This document shows, in pieces, positions 49,637-57,799 of a stretch of DNA of 64,000 nt. The stretch spans positions 62,001 to 126,000 of the forward strand of contig CAZIYJ010000003.1 of the NCBI GenBank assembly GCA_964543475.1, given 5' to 3'. Within the stretch, counting starts at the first letter, position 1. Every line of letters starts with the position of its first letter. The translations under genes were made by a program, and so were the position numbers. Source of the DNA: JAYSYM01 sp964543475 (GTDB taxonomy: Bacteria; Bdellovibrionota; Bdellovibrionia; Bdellovibrionales; JAMPXM01). Under the pieces are notes generated by a model. That model made no database searches. It was not told the origin of the DNA and saw only the letters and a program-made list of their open reading frames with translations.

Positions 49637-50353
49637 TTACTCAAAGCTTACGGAACCCGATTTCAAGTTGTAAGTAGCTGGCTCGATTCGGAGTTGGCCC
49701 GAGCTAATTTTTTTACCGAGCAAGGGTGAGCGGGCAGCTAAGTCGCTTGCGACTTTTTCGGGATTACCGCAATCGCTATTGCCTAGAACAACTAGAAGTT
49801 GTGTTCCAAACTTATCGACTGCTTTCTCGAGAGATGAGATCGCATTTTGATCGATTTTCAACTCATCAGTTCGAACGACGTAAATTTCGCCAAGCTTCTG
49901 ATCGAATACTAATTCAGGAGGCATTCGCGAATCACTACATGCAAAAACTGTTGAGTGAGGCTTTTCGCCGAGTGCTAAGCGTGCGCGGTCTGCTGCTGAG
50001 ATTCCGTCGGCGCGCACTCTTTGTGTTGCAAATCGAGTGTTGCCATTTTTCATCCAGCCCAGTGCCTTTTCGGCGGAAACATTCGCCGCGCCAAATGCTT
50101 TAGAAGCTGGTTTGCGCTTTGTACGTGCGGGTGCGGTGCCGAATTCTTCTTCGAGCAGAAAATCCTCGTCGGTCTCGGGCTTGAGCGCGGAAGTGACTTC
50201 TATTTCTGTTGAATCAAGTTGTAGTTCAGAAGAATCCGAATCTAGCGCGAGATCGAATGCGTCTTGTTGATCTTCTTTTTGAAAGCCAGCGCACGCCGAG
50301 AGAGTCAAGGCGAGCGAAGGGATCAAAATAAGTCTAAGAGATCTTAAGTTCAT
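49637..50353 (-). CDS. Lipoprotein with beta-carbonic-anhydrase-like domain lacking a zinc ligand
   Basis: I start at ATG 50353 (AGGAG 5 nt upstream), giving 238 residues. A lipobox (TLSAC, Cys21) anchors it to a membrane. After an acidic linker (25-75), residues 95-238 follow the beta-carbonic anhydrase fold: NGNTRFA, VFACSDSRMPPELVFDQKLG (Cys139, Asp141) and LLVVLGNSDCGNP (Cys195). The His of the usual GHxxCG motif is Asn192, and the VRNAGN loop is replaced by VRTDELKID. One zinc ligand is therefore missing, so hydration activity is doubtful. A non-catalytic binding role is possible. Confidence 0.85.
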   Translation of the reverse strand: MNLRSLRLILIPSLALTLSACAGFQKEDQQDAFDLALDSDSSELQLDSTEIEVTSALKPETDEDFLLEEEFGTAPARTKRKPASKAFGAANVSAEKALGWMKNGNTRFATQRVRADGISAADRARLALGEKPHSTVFACSDSRMPPELVFDQKLGEIYVVRTDELKIDQNAISSLEKAVDKFGTQLLVVLGNSDCGNPEKVASDLAARSPLLGKKISSGQLRIEPATYNLKSGSVSFE

Positions 50354-50538
50354 TCTCACTCCTGTATTTGTGGTTGATACAAAAGCGTAAGGTGACTGAA
50401 CTCAAGTGTGAAGATCCTGGCCTTCTTTTTTTCGAAAACCCGGACCGCGCATCCCGCAAAACCCATTGTGGTGGCTGCTGACAGGGGCATGCACGGCCTG
50501 CATTAAGTTCTAAGGTCTGGCTTTTGGCGAGTCCGAAA

Positions 50539-51021
50539 CTAATACAGCTTTTGCAAAATTAAATCGGAAGTAGAGTCTTGGTAGGCTGCAGAAGACGGAT
50601 CGATTCGCAGACTAAACTTTTCGTCTGGTAGTGGAACAAGATTGGTAGAAACACTGCTGAATCCTCCGCCGTTACTTCCGCTATACCAGTAAGGTCCGCC
50701 ATTTTTGATAGTAAATCCAGAAGAGGCTACGCGGCCTTCGCCCATGTCTTCATAGTACTCGCTCATCTCGACGAAAAAGATTCTTGTCGGTGAATCTCCG
50801 TGTCGAATCAGAAGTGTTACAAGGTCTCCTCTCAAATCTAGATGTACAATGTCGCCAACAAAAATACGGTGATGAGTGAGTGGACTTTTTATTTCAATAA
50901 TTTTGTAAATTCCTGCGTATGAATCGAAAGTGGTTGCTGCGAGTGCAGCTGGGCTTGAGAGAAATAGAAGTCCAACAGCACCCAATAGAAATGCGGATCG
51001 AAAAATCGAAATGAAAAACAT
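50539..51021 (-). CDS. Small secreted protein of unknown function
   Basis: The 160-residue protein starts after a GGAGG site and has a signal peptide (SAFLLGAVGLLFLSSPAALA). The mature part is a compact beta protein: SYAGIYKIIEIKSPLTHHRI, DIVHLDLRGDLVTLLIRHG, ending SDLILQKLY, reminiscent of lipocalin-like or META-like small domains. No cysteines or catalytic motif seen. Likely periplasmic. No family recognised. Confidence 0.65.
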   Translation of the reverse strand: MFFISIFRSAFLLGAVGLLFLSSPAALAATTFDSYAGIYKIIEIKSPLTHHRIFVGDIVHLDLRGDLVTLLIRHGDSPTRIFFVEMSEYYEDMGEGRVASSGFTIKNGGPYWYSGSNGGGFSSVSTNLVPLPDEKFSLRIDPSSAAYQDSTSDLILQKLY

Positions 51022-51153
51022 AATACCTCCAGTAAAGTTTGTGAATCACAATGCTTTAACCGAGGTAGCGCTACACTCTGGACAAAACTTCTGATTGAAT
51101 ACAGACGTAGCTGAAGATCGTCAAAGAAAAACTACTTTTCGCTGTTACTTTAC

Positions 51154-51531
51154 TCAAAGGCAGTGAGAGCTGAGCCAGTCGGATTTTTTCTGGTCGTTGC
51201 TCACGAACGTAGATCTCACTACGCACTGGCCCCAGGGCATTTGTTCATTTTTTATGTATTCGACGTGCAGCCAAATTTTTGGAGAATAAACACAGTTTGG
51301 AAAAGGCGAGCCGGGTTCTACTCGGAAGGCCTCAATTTTCATTCGCTTGACGCCGTCTTTAACTTTAGCCGTCAAGACTTTTGAGACAATCTGAAGATCT
51401 GCGCCGGTCATCGGCATGTTTGCTTTAGCCATTCCCATTGCTGCTTCAGCGACGCGATCGGAGCATTCGAAATCACCTGCATACAATGGGCTCGAAAATA
51501 TAAAGGCTGCGATTAATAAAAAGTGTTTCAT
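51154..51531 (-). CDS. Small secreted protein of unknown function
   Basis: ATG 51531 has an AGAGGAA site; the longer frame lies within the end of the upstream gene. The 125-residue protein has a signal peptide (HFLLIAAFIFSSPLYAG) and four cysteines (CSDRV, NCVYS, GQCVV, the end SSHCL), suggesting two disulfides. Repeats of basic and hydrophobic strands suggest a small beta-alpha fold. Together with the next gene on the same strand it forms a short secreted-protein operon. Confidence 0.6.
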   Translation of the reverse strand: MKHFLLIAAFIFSSPLYAGDFECSDRVAEAAMGMAKANMPMTGADLQIVSKVLTAKVKDGVKRMKIEAFRVEPGSPFPNCVYSPKIWLHVEYIKNEQMPWGQCVVRSTFVSNDQKKSDWLSSHCL

Positions 51532-51562
51532 ACATTTCCTCTGAATATACATCTTACCGCCA

Positions 51563-52609
51563 CTACTTTGCGTTGCAGGTGAATGTCCAAACCGTTTCAC
51601 GAACCTTTTTGAAGTTCGGTTGAGTAATTGTGCCGAAATTCTTCTCGACGCGTCGTTGTGCATTGAAGGTGACCTTTTTAATTTTGTTATCGTTCGGGTT
51701 GATATAAAAAAGAGTTTCTAGATCGTCGCGTTCGCCCGGGTTGATTTGGAAATTCCACAATGATAGGTACCGAACAACATGAAGCCCGCCGTCCTCGTAG
51801 ATGGAGAGCCAAGTTCCTCGCGTGTCAGTCGGTTTTTCAGGGCAGCTAAAGTAGTTAGTCACGTTGTTAGCCCCGACGTTTTTGTTGCTGCTCTTATGTG
51901 GGACCATAGAGTAGCGAATGTACCAATACGGCTCACCTTCGCAAGTGAGTTGCTGACTTGCTGTAGGAGGTTCGATCTTTTTAGAGCAGTCGCTAAACTC
52001 AGTTTCATCTAGGCTATTCATCAAAGCTTGTGACACACCTGCTCCTTTTGCGTTATTGAGCTGTTCGGCAGGTTGACCGCTTGAAGGTGCACTTCTCACT
52101 GCAAGCCGTTTTACGACAGTGTCTACGAGATAACTAGAAATCTGTTTTGAAACCGTATAATGCGAGATATCTCCGCTCGGAGTTTCAATGTTCGCGAGCC
52201 CGGCATACTCATGGTGAATGAGTTGATACTGTTCGGTTTCACCCAGCGCACTGAACTTTTGACTATCGCAAGTGATCAGCATCTTTGCGCCCTTGCGGTC
52301 AAACCTACATTCTTTCGCTGTTCCATTTACCTCTACTGGGTATCCTTTATCTCCCGGATGAACACATCTGATTTTTGCTGAGTCAGCAGCATCGGTCATG
52401 CTCTTCGCGTATTGTTCTATTGAAATGGATGCTGGCAATGTCAGAGTTTGGTGGCCGCCTTTACCAATCCAAGCCGTTAAATCATCTCGGATCGACTGAA
52501 TGCGCGCCTCACATGTGTCGCCGCCTCCACCGCCCTCGTTGCCCTCTTTTGCTTTTGCTGGTGCAGCAAGAGCAGTCACAGTTGCGATTGTTAATATAAG
52601 TAATTTCAT
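51563..52609 (-). CDS. Secreted protein with HHEY motif
   Basis: ATG 52609 has TAGGAG upstream, giving 348 residues. A signal peptide (KLLILTIATVTALAAPAKA) precedes a Gly-rich run and CEARIQSIRDDLTAWIGKGG. A YQLIHHEYAGLANIE stretch near residue 140 is a histidine-containing helix that recalls zinc-peptidase helices but lacks a further ligand I can see. I believe similar HHEYAGL-type proteins recur in Bdellovibrio genomes; this is memory, not a search. The C-terminal half has several cysteines and a beta-rich pattern. It lies just behind the TIGR02147 regulator, which is a known arrangement for such pairs. Confidence 0.65.
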   Translation of the reverse strand: MKLLILTIATVTALAAPAKAKEGNEGGGGGDTCEARIQSIRDDLTAWIGKGGHQTLTLPASISIEQYAKSMTDAADSAKIRCVHPGDKGYPVEVNGTAKECRFDRKGAKMLITCDSQKFSALGETEQYQLIHHEYAGLANIETPSGDISHYTVSKQISSYLVDTVVKRLAVRSAPSSGQPAEQLNNAKGAGVSQALMNSLDETEFSDCSKKIEPPTASQQLTCEGEPYWYIRYSMVPHKSSNKNVGANNVTNYFSCPEKPTDTRGTWLSIYEDGGLHVVRYLSLWNFQINPGERDDLETLFYINPNDNKIKKVTFNAQRRVEKNFGTITQPNFKKVRETVWTFTCNAK

Positions 52610-52625
52610 AAATACTCCTAAAAAT

Positions 52626-53366
52626 TTAATTTTCAATTTCGGTTACTGGGTAAAGTTGAAGCGCTAAGTGAAAGACAGAATCGCGATCTCCGTCTTCCAA
52701 GAATGCACACAGCTCACGTCTAAACTGTTTAATTCTCTCTTTTGCTTCTTTTAGTTTCTTTGAATCGGCTGCGATCGTGATCGATGTAATGTCTTTTCGA
52801 TCTTGAGCGCAGTTATCTACTGCATGCAGAGCTTTTTTGATTACTTGGCGTTGATATTCTTTTAGCGCCGCCGAAGTTTGACCTTCAGAGTAATTAGTAA
52901 AGAACTGCTTACCTTTTTTTAATTTTCCTTTTTCTTCAGCTAGCATACCTAGGCGCTTCAAACGTTCGACGGCTGCAACAGTTTCGTGAACGGTGAGCCC
53001 AAGCTTGCGAGCAATCCATTTTTCGTCAGATTTAAAAGTCTTAAGAAGAGTGAGATCAAGTATGGCAAAGTGATGCCAGTCTGAAATCACTGAGAAATTA
53101 TCTAAATCAAGAGTCGAAAACTCACCGACCTTAACTTCTTTGCCAGTTGAAATCGTGAGTCCAAGTTTATTCGAAATTTCTTTCATCTTCTTTAGTGAAA
53201 CGGGGCGAGTGCCTGACATCATTTGCGACAGCGTTGACGAATCAACTCCAATTGCTTGAGCGAACGCGCGAATCGAATATCTTTCGTTTGCGCGAAGCCG
53301 TCTTGAAAGCTCATCTCTAAGTTTCAATCTAAATTCTAATGTCGTGTTCTCGTTTACTGTGTTCAC
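52626..53366 (-). CDS. TIGR02147-family (DUF4423) transcriptional regulator
   Basis: I choose GTG 53366 (MNTVNENTTLEFRLKLRDEL), giving 246 residues; an ATG at 53441 is possible but weakly supported, as the region between holds a hairpin. Residues 25-65 form a helix-turn-helix (IRAFAQAIGVDSSTLSQMMS). The rest (FAILDLTLLKTFKSDEKWIA, KLGLTVHETVAAVERLKRLG) is the DUF4423 part. TIGR02147 proteins are abundant in Fibrobacter and Bdellovibrio and often sit beside secreted proteins. Here it is upstream of the HHEY gene, so it likely controls it. Signal unknown. Confidence 0.85.
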   Translation of the reverse strand: MNTVNENTTLEFRLKLRDELSRRLRANERYSIRAFAQAIGVDSSTLSQMMSGTRPVSLKKMKEISNKLGLTISTGKEVKVGEFSTLDLDNFSVISDWHHFAILDLTLLKTFKSDEKWIARKLGLTVHETVAAVERLKRLGMLAEEKGKLKKGKQFFTNYSEGQTSAALKEYQRQVIKKALHAVDNCAQDRKDITSITIAADSKKLKEAKERIKQFRRELCAFLEDGDRDSVFHLALQLYPVTEIEN

Positions 53367-53407
53367 AAGGCAGATATTGCCACAGGAAGAGCATTCCGAC
53401 AGAGTTT

Positions 53408-53426
53408 CTGCCGCAAACTGCGGCAG
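53408..53426. promoter_or_regulatory. Inverted repeat before the TIGR02147 gene
   Basis: CTGCCGCA and TGCGGCAG flank AAC, a perfect 8-bp inverted repeat, and a third CTGCCGC half-site follows at 53431. It lies 42 nt upstream of the chosen GTG and could be the regulator's own operator. Confidence 0.35.
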
Positions 53427-53632
53427 TTCGCTGCCGCGCATGTAAGGATTTCTGAGCCGTCAAAAAGATCGACAGCGTTCGTTGATCCAAATGAGAATTT
53501 TTCAATGGTCACTGAAATGTATTCCTCGCTCTGAGGGGAGCGGGCCTCTAGAGTCGTTATGTGGGCGCTGAGGCTATGGCTATCTGGTACATGCCTTGCT
53601 CTCGTAGACGAGGATCAAAACAAGGAAAATTT

Positions 53633-54202
53633 ATGAAATTGGCATTGGCTCTTTTAGTTCTCAGCTTTTTTAGTGCGAGTGCGCAAGCGGATTGGATGAG
53701 TTATCCGGACCAGTCGCGTCTTGTGATCGTGGTCAACAAGGCTGAACGAGGGACTGCTCCAGATGCGCAGACCTATGAGGCCTATTTAGATGGCCAGTTG
53801 CTTCATCGTTTTATTATCTCAACGGGTAAAGGTGAAGTAGTCACCATTCCTCCAAACGAACGCTACCCGAATGGTCACTCTTATCTTGCAGAGACTTACG
53901 AAGGATTTTTTAAAATCCATAGTCGTTCGAGATATCATAAGTCTGGTAAGTGGGGCGGAGCTGACATGCCGTTTGCAAATTTCTTTCACGGCGGAATTGC
54001 TTTTCACGAAACTGATCACCTAGATGAATTGGGTAGAAGAGCTTCGGGCGGCTGCGTGAGAATGCATCCTCGTGACGCCAGAATCATGTGGGATCTTGTT
54101 TCACAAGTTGGAGTTGAAGACACGATGGTCGTTGTCTATGACGGATCACTCAGAGGACATCCGCTTAAAGTTCCAGGCACCGTTTCTTTAGCTAATCACT
54201 AA
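53633..54202 (+). CDS. Secreted L,D-transpeptidase (YkuD domain)
   Basis: ATG 53633 with AAGGAAA upstream; the longer frame is not supported. The 189-residue protein has a signal peptide (ALALLVLSFFSASAQA) and a YkuD domain: IVVNKAERGTAPDAQTYEAY, ISTGKGE, GGIAFHETDHLDELGRRASG with His125, and GGCVRMHPRDA with catalytic Cys141. Such enzymes crosslink peptidoglycan via 3-3 links or attach lipoproteins. In predatory bacteria they remodel the prey cell wall; that role here is inference. A paralogue is at 62550. Confidence 0.92.
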   Translation: MKLALALLVLSFFSASAQADWMSYPDQSRLVIVVNKAERGTAPDAQTYEAYLDGQLLHRFIISTGKGEVVTIPPNERYPNGHSYLAETYEGFFKIHSRSRYHKSGKWGGADMPFANFFHGGIAFHETDHLDELGRRASGGCVRMHPRDARIMWDLVSQVGVEDTMVVVYDGSLRGHPLKVPGTVSLANH

Positions 54203-54364
54203 TAAGAAAAATTGATTCAGAGTCGTTCGAGCCAATGGGTCGAGCCGTTGCACTTAAATATCCCTCGGCAGTCCTATATTTAAGGTCTAGTTGAGAAATA
54301 TGTCCACTTCGACACCGTTTGCGCCGGCACAAAGGTTGCTGTATCAAGTGGTATTGGGGGAATT

Positions 54365-54913
54365 ATGACATCACTTAAAGTTTCAATTTGTTTAGTAGCA
54401 GTTGTTTTGGTGGGTTCAATCGCATCGGCGAAGCAGGAGCTAGGGGCACTAGAAAAACGTGCTGCCATATTTTTGCTAAAGCAATCGACGCTAAAATCGC
54501 AGGCATTGAAGAGCGCGAAGTTTTTTAGCTCGCAGAATGAAATCTGCGAAGATGATAAGCCAAAGCCAAGTTCTGACTGTATCAGTTACGTTGCTGGTTC
54601 TTACCCAAGCACCGACGAGAGAGTTCGCGCAGCGCGCGCGTGTGCAGGAAATCACGGGGTTTCATGTGCGACTTATGTAGCTGGCAGTTATCCGTCATTT
54701 AGTGAGCGAGAAGCAGCAGCGCTTGCGTGTCGAAACGTAAGCGATTTGTCTTGCGCTAAGTTTGTTGCGGGTTCGTATCCGAGCAATAGCGAGAGAGTGA
54801 CTGCTGCCAAAGCATGTAAGAACGCATCTCTTGAGTGCGTGAAATACACAGCGGGTAGCTATCCATCGTTTAGTGAACGAGTTGCGGCAGCAAACGCCTG
54901 CGGCGGAAATTAA
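54365..54913 (+). CDS. Secreted protein with four cysteine-framed AGSYPS repeats
   Basis: The 182-residue product has a signal peptide (KVSICLVAVVLVGSIASA). Residues 72-182 are four tandem repeats of 29, 29, 28 and 25 residues, each reading C..(Y/F)(V/T)AGSYPS..ER..AA.AC, with two cysteines per repeat about 21 residues apart. The pattern suggests a disulfide-stabilised helical hairpin per unit. I know of no named family with this motif. It follows the L,D-transpeptidase by 160 nt and is probably periplasmic or surface-exposed. Confidence 0.75.
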   Translation: MTSLKVSICLVAVVLVGSIASAKQELGALEKRAAIFLLKQSTLKSQALKSAKFFSSQNEICEDDKPKPSSDCISYVAGSYPSTDERVRAARACAGNHGVSCATYVAGSYPSFSEREAAALACRNVSDLSCAKFVAGSYPSNSERVTAAKACKNASLECVKYTAGSYPSFSERVAAANACGGN

Positions 54914-54920
54914 GATCTAA

Positions 54921-55409
54921 CTATTTGCATTCGAACTGCTCTGGGGTTGTTCCCGGAGCTAAGCGCTGGGCAACAAACTCGCCATGCAAGATTGTTCCGT
55001 TGGCTTGCATTGAGTTCGCCTGAAATTTTCCTGTAACGCTTCCGTCTTTTTGAATTTCAACGAGTAGGGTTTTAGAAATCGTTCCGTAATCTCTTTTTGG
55101 CTGGATATTTAATTTCATGAACAGTCTCCCTTTGACCAAATCAGTTTGGACAGAAGGGAAATAGATAGCTAGCAACGAATTAAAGTGACCTTGTGAGTCT
55201 GCCCAGCCGAGCGAGGCAGTAAGAGTTTGCTTGCCGTCTAAACTCTCGGTCATATTCACCAAATGAAACGCTACTTTGCGATGGCCTAAGGCAGAATAGT
55301 TTCCGCATCCAACATAAGAACCTACAATGTCATTCAAGCGAACAGACGCTTGTGATAGTTGTGCTGAAACTAAAACCGAAGCTGCGATAAGTAACAAAAG
55401 CGATTTCAT
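54921..55409 (-). CDS. Small secreted protein of unknown function
   Basis: The 162-residue protein has an AGGAG site and a signal peptide (SLLLLIAASVLVSAQLSQA). The mature part, VGSYVGCGNYSALGHRKVAF, SLGWADSQGHFNSLLAIYF, and LVEIQKDGSVTGKFQANSMQ, looks like a beta-barrel domain of lipocalin-like type with two cysteines. Function unknown. It converges with the repeat-protein gene (7-nt gap). Confidence 0.65.
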   Translation of the reverse strand: MKSLLLLIAASVLVSAQLSQASVRLNDIVGSYVGCGNYSALGHRKVAFHLVNMTESLDGKQTLTASLGWADSQGHFNSLLAIYFPSVQTDLVKGRLFMKLNIQPKRDYGTISKTLLVEIQKDGSVTGKFQANSMQANGTILHGEFVAQRLAPGTTPEQFECK

Positions 55410-55617
55410 ATTTGGCTCCTAATAAAGGAGGCGTACTACAAAATTGCGTGCGAACTTTCTTCTGTCAGTTTTCTGTACAGGCCATTCTTTCAATACCTTT
55501 GGGTTTTTATGTCCCGAGAGAGACGACGATGACCCAAACCAAGTAATCAAAGTGAATATAAATGGTCTCTGGCGGCATCTGCATTGCTCTACTAAGTAGG
55601 TATCAACTGGAGGATAT
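55410..55617. other. Intergenic region between divergent secreted genes
   Basis: About 200 nt with no convincing gene, RNA or repeat. It must contain the promoters of both neighbours; a GGAGG site for the right-hand gene is at its end. Confidence 0.4.
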
Positions 55618-56793
55618 GTGAGCCGCACCAAAGTCTATTTGATCTGCCTAGCTATTATTGTTGTCTCTTTCTTTGGAAAATCAGTGTTTGCCGACGAATC
55701 GTGGAATACGAAGATGCGATCTTTAGCGGCTTCGATAAATAATTTGATCCCATTTATTAGTGAGAGTGAAAGTGCGGGAACTGCAAAGCAGAACAAAGAA
55801 GACCTCGCAAAGATTGAAGATCTTAATCGGGCCGTCGGTGCGCTAAAGGGTCAAGTGCAGAAACATGGCGGATCGAACACGGCAAAAGCAAGTGATCCAA
55901 TGTTCAACATGCTTGTTGCGAACTTCAGTGAAGACATTGATCGTGCGACTCAAGCGTATAAGAACGGAAATGTACAGTATGCTCGCGCGGTACTGCGCGG
56001 AACAGTTGCCTATTGTAACGGTTGTCACACACGAACCGAGAACACATCGAAATTTAAATTTCCGATTTTTCCAGAAGCGATGAAGAAACTCTCGTTACCT
56101 GAAAAAATGAAGTTTTTTGCGGCCAACCGCAGATTTGATGAGGCATTAAAAGTCTTCAACGAATATTTAGACGGCAATAAAATGCAGTCGATGGATTCGT
56201 ATGAGTTTGAAAAATCAGTCGAGATTGCAGTTTCAATTTTAGTTCGTGTTCAAGACAATGCTGATCCAGCCATCGCCTTACTTAAAAAAGTTCGCAAAGC
56301 AGATCAAACTTCTGAGAACTTTGCAAAAGAGCTAGATGGCTGGGAGGCAGCGCTCTTAGAATGGAAAAAAGAAAAACAGCCGACGCTCGATTCAAACTCA
56401 CAGTATTTTTCGCGGGCAAAAGAGCTCTACAACCGAGCAGCGAAGCGCCAAGATTTTCCGTTTGATCGAAAAGCAAATGTTGATTACTTAAGAGCAACTG
56501 CACTGATGCATAAATTGCTTGAGTCACATTCAGACTCTAAAGATGTTAGCGAAGTTTATTTTATGCTCGGTAAATCTTATGAAGTACTTCAAGACTTAGG
56601 TATTTGGTCGCTTCATGAGCATTACTATGAGGCATGTATCAGAGAAGCACCAAAAACCGCGCTTGCGAGCGAATGCTTTAAGAGCTTCGAAGAAAGTGTC
56701 ACCATGGGCTTCACCGGAAGCTCTGGTACAAAGCTACCTTCAGAAGTTAAACAAAAGCTCAAGACACTTAAGGGGCTTTCGCAGCTGAAGTGA
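55618..56793 (+). CDS. Secreted single-haem cytochrome c-like protein with helical repeats
   Basis: GTG 55618 follows a GGAGG site. The 391-residue protein has a signal anchor (YLICLAIIVVSFFGKSVFA) and one haem-attachment motif AYCNGCHTRT (Cys133, Cys136, His137). Preceding helices (residues 30-130) resemble cytochrome c-prime-like domains. From about 155 on, helical hairpins (FFAANRRFDEALKVFNEYLD, LLESHSDSKDVSEVYFMLGK, SLHEHYYEACIREAPKTALA) resemble TPR repeats. The axial ligand is uncertain. It may be a periplasmic electron carrier or sensor. Its 3' end overlaps the convergent transglutaminase-like gene by 26 nt. Confidence 0.75.
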   Translation: MSRTKVYLICLAIIVVSFFGKSVFADESWNTKMRSLAASINNLIPFISESESAGTAKQNKEDLAKIEDLNRAVGALKGQVQKHGGSNTAKASDPMFNMLVANFSEDIDRATQAYKNGNVQYARAVLRGTVAYCNGCHTRTENTSKFKFPIFPEAMKKLSLPEKMKFFAANRRFDEALKVFNEYLDGNKMQSMDSYEFEKSVEIAVSILVRVQDNADPAIALLKKVRKADQTSENFAKELDGWEAALLEWKKEKQPTLDSNSQYFSRAKELYNRAAKRQDFPFDRKANVDYLRATALMHKLLESHSDSKDVSEVYFMLGKSYEVLQDLGIWSLHEHYYEACIREAPKTALASECFKSFEESVTMGFTGSSGTKLPSEVKQKLKTLKGLSQLK

Positions 56794-57508
56794 AGATGCC
56801 GGAGCAAGTTCGACGAGGGATCCAATAAACCGGATAAGAATTGATGCGAACGATTCGCGCGGGAGTAGCCCGCGCCATCGCTTCGCTGAGTTTGCGACCG
56901 TGAAAATAGTCATTATACGGGTCGACGATGATTTGTTCGCCTTTTTTCTCGATGACAACGATTGCATGATCTTCAGAAGCGACAGAATCACGAGTTGCAT
57001 GAACATAACCAACTTTGTTAGCGACACCCACGGCTTTAAGAGCAAAGTGGGTGAGCAAAGCATTTTCGCGACAAACTCCCGCTTTGCATTGAAGATAACT
57101 ACCTAAATTAATATCTATTCCTTCGCGACGATATTTTTCGACTACGTCGAGGTACGGCTCTGATCGATATTGGTAGTGTGGCAGGGCTGCGCGAACAAGG
57201 TCGGTGACTATTGCAATTTTTTCGGCTCGAACTTTATTCTTCAAATGAAGCCATTCAAAAAGTTTAATTTTCTTCGACTGAGAGACTGCCTTTTGTACTT
57301 GCGCTAAAAACCGATCAAGGTCTGGGTCATCTGCGATTTTATAATCGGGCTGTATGCCGCCGAACTTAGTTGAGCCTTCAACGTATGAGCCTCTCGGCAA
57401 ATCGACGAATCCACCAGCAGCTTGAATGTAATCATGAGGGTTTGAAGGTGCAGAATTCGCTGCCTCGGGCACGAAGCCAATTATTGTTAGACATGCGAGA
57501 ATTCGCAT
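56768..57508 (-). CDS. Secreted transglutaminase-like cysteine protein
   Basis: ATG 57508 with AAGG upstream, signal peptide (MRILACLTIIGFVPEAANSA), 246 residues. The catalytic triad of transglutaminase-like/papain-fold enzymes is readable: Cys146 in CKAGVCRENALLTHFALKAV, His181 in SEDHAIVVIEKK, and Asp196 in EQIIVDPYNDYF. The Cys-His-Asp spacing fits that superfamily. The substrate could be a protein or peptidoglycan peptide. A toxin-like or wall-remodelling role is speculative. Convergent with the cytochrome-like gene. Confidence 0.75.
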   Translation of the reverse strand: MRILACLTIIGFVPEAANSAPSNPHDYIQAAGGFVDLPRGSYVEGSTKFGGIQPDYKIADDPDLDRFLAQVQKAVSQSKKIKLFEWLHLKNKVRAEKIAIVTDLVRAALPHYQYRSEPYLDVVEKYRREGIDINLGSYLQCKAGVCRENALLTHFALKAVGVANKVGYVHATRDSVASEDHAIVVIEKKGEQIIVDPYNDYFHGRKLSEAMARATPARIVRINSYPVYWIPRRTCSGIFTSAAKAP

Positions 57509-57650
57509 CGCCTTAAAGCGAATTAAATTTGAACTGAACAACTTCGAAGTCATGCTCCATGTAAGAGAGCATGAAATGAGCCAGCTAGAGCAACGGCTCT
57601 TATTTCTGGCTCTAGACATTATGTTTTAACGAGAGTAGCCTTTTCGAATA

Positions 57651-57763
57651 TCGCTTAGTTCTGCAACATTTGCAGAAGCGGGGGACCCAATTTTGGGGCT
57701 AATCACTTTAAGTGAGGGGTAACTCTTCAACCCTAGCCCGACAGCTAACCTCGTCAGCGTTGA
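57651..57763 (+). promoter_or_regulatory. c-di-AMP riboswitch (ydaO/yuaA class) upstream of kup
   Basis: The leader carries the class's conserved segments in order: GCTTAG ... AGAAGCGGGGGACCCA (57675-57689), GGGGCTAATC (57695-57704), GGGGTAAC (57716-57723), and the hallmark CCGACAGCTAACCTCGTCAG (57738-57757) followed by CGTT. The ends CGCT and AGCG can pair as P1. ydaO-type RNAs normally switch off potassium importer genes at high c-di-AMP, and kup follows. This is a strong family match by conserved sequence. Confidence 0.9.
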
Positions 57764-57765
57764 AG

Positions 57766-57786
57766 GGATCAGTGAAAAGCTGATCC
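57766..57786 (+). promoter_or_regulatory. Expression-platform hairpin of the riboswitch
   Basis: GGATCAG and CTGATCC form a 7-bp stem with a TGAAAAG loop, directly before the AGGGG ribosome-binding site (57789-57793) of kup. It could block the site or compete with P1; there is no T-run, so translational control is more likely than termination. Confidence 0.55.
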
Positions 57787-57799
57787 TTAGGGGTCAGTA

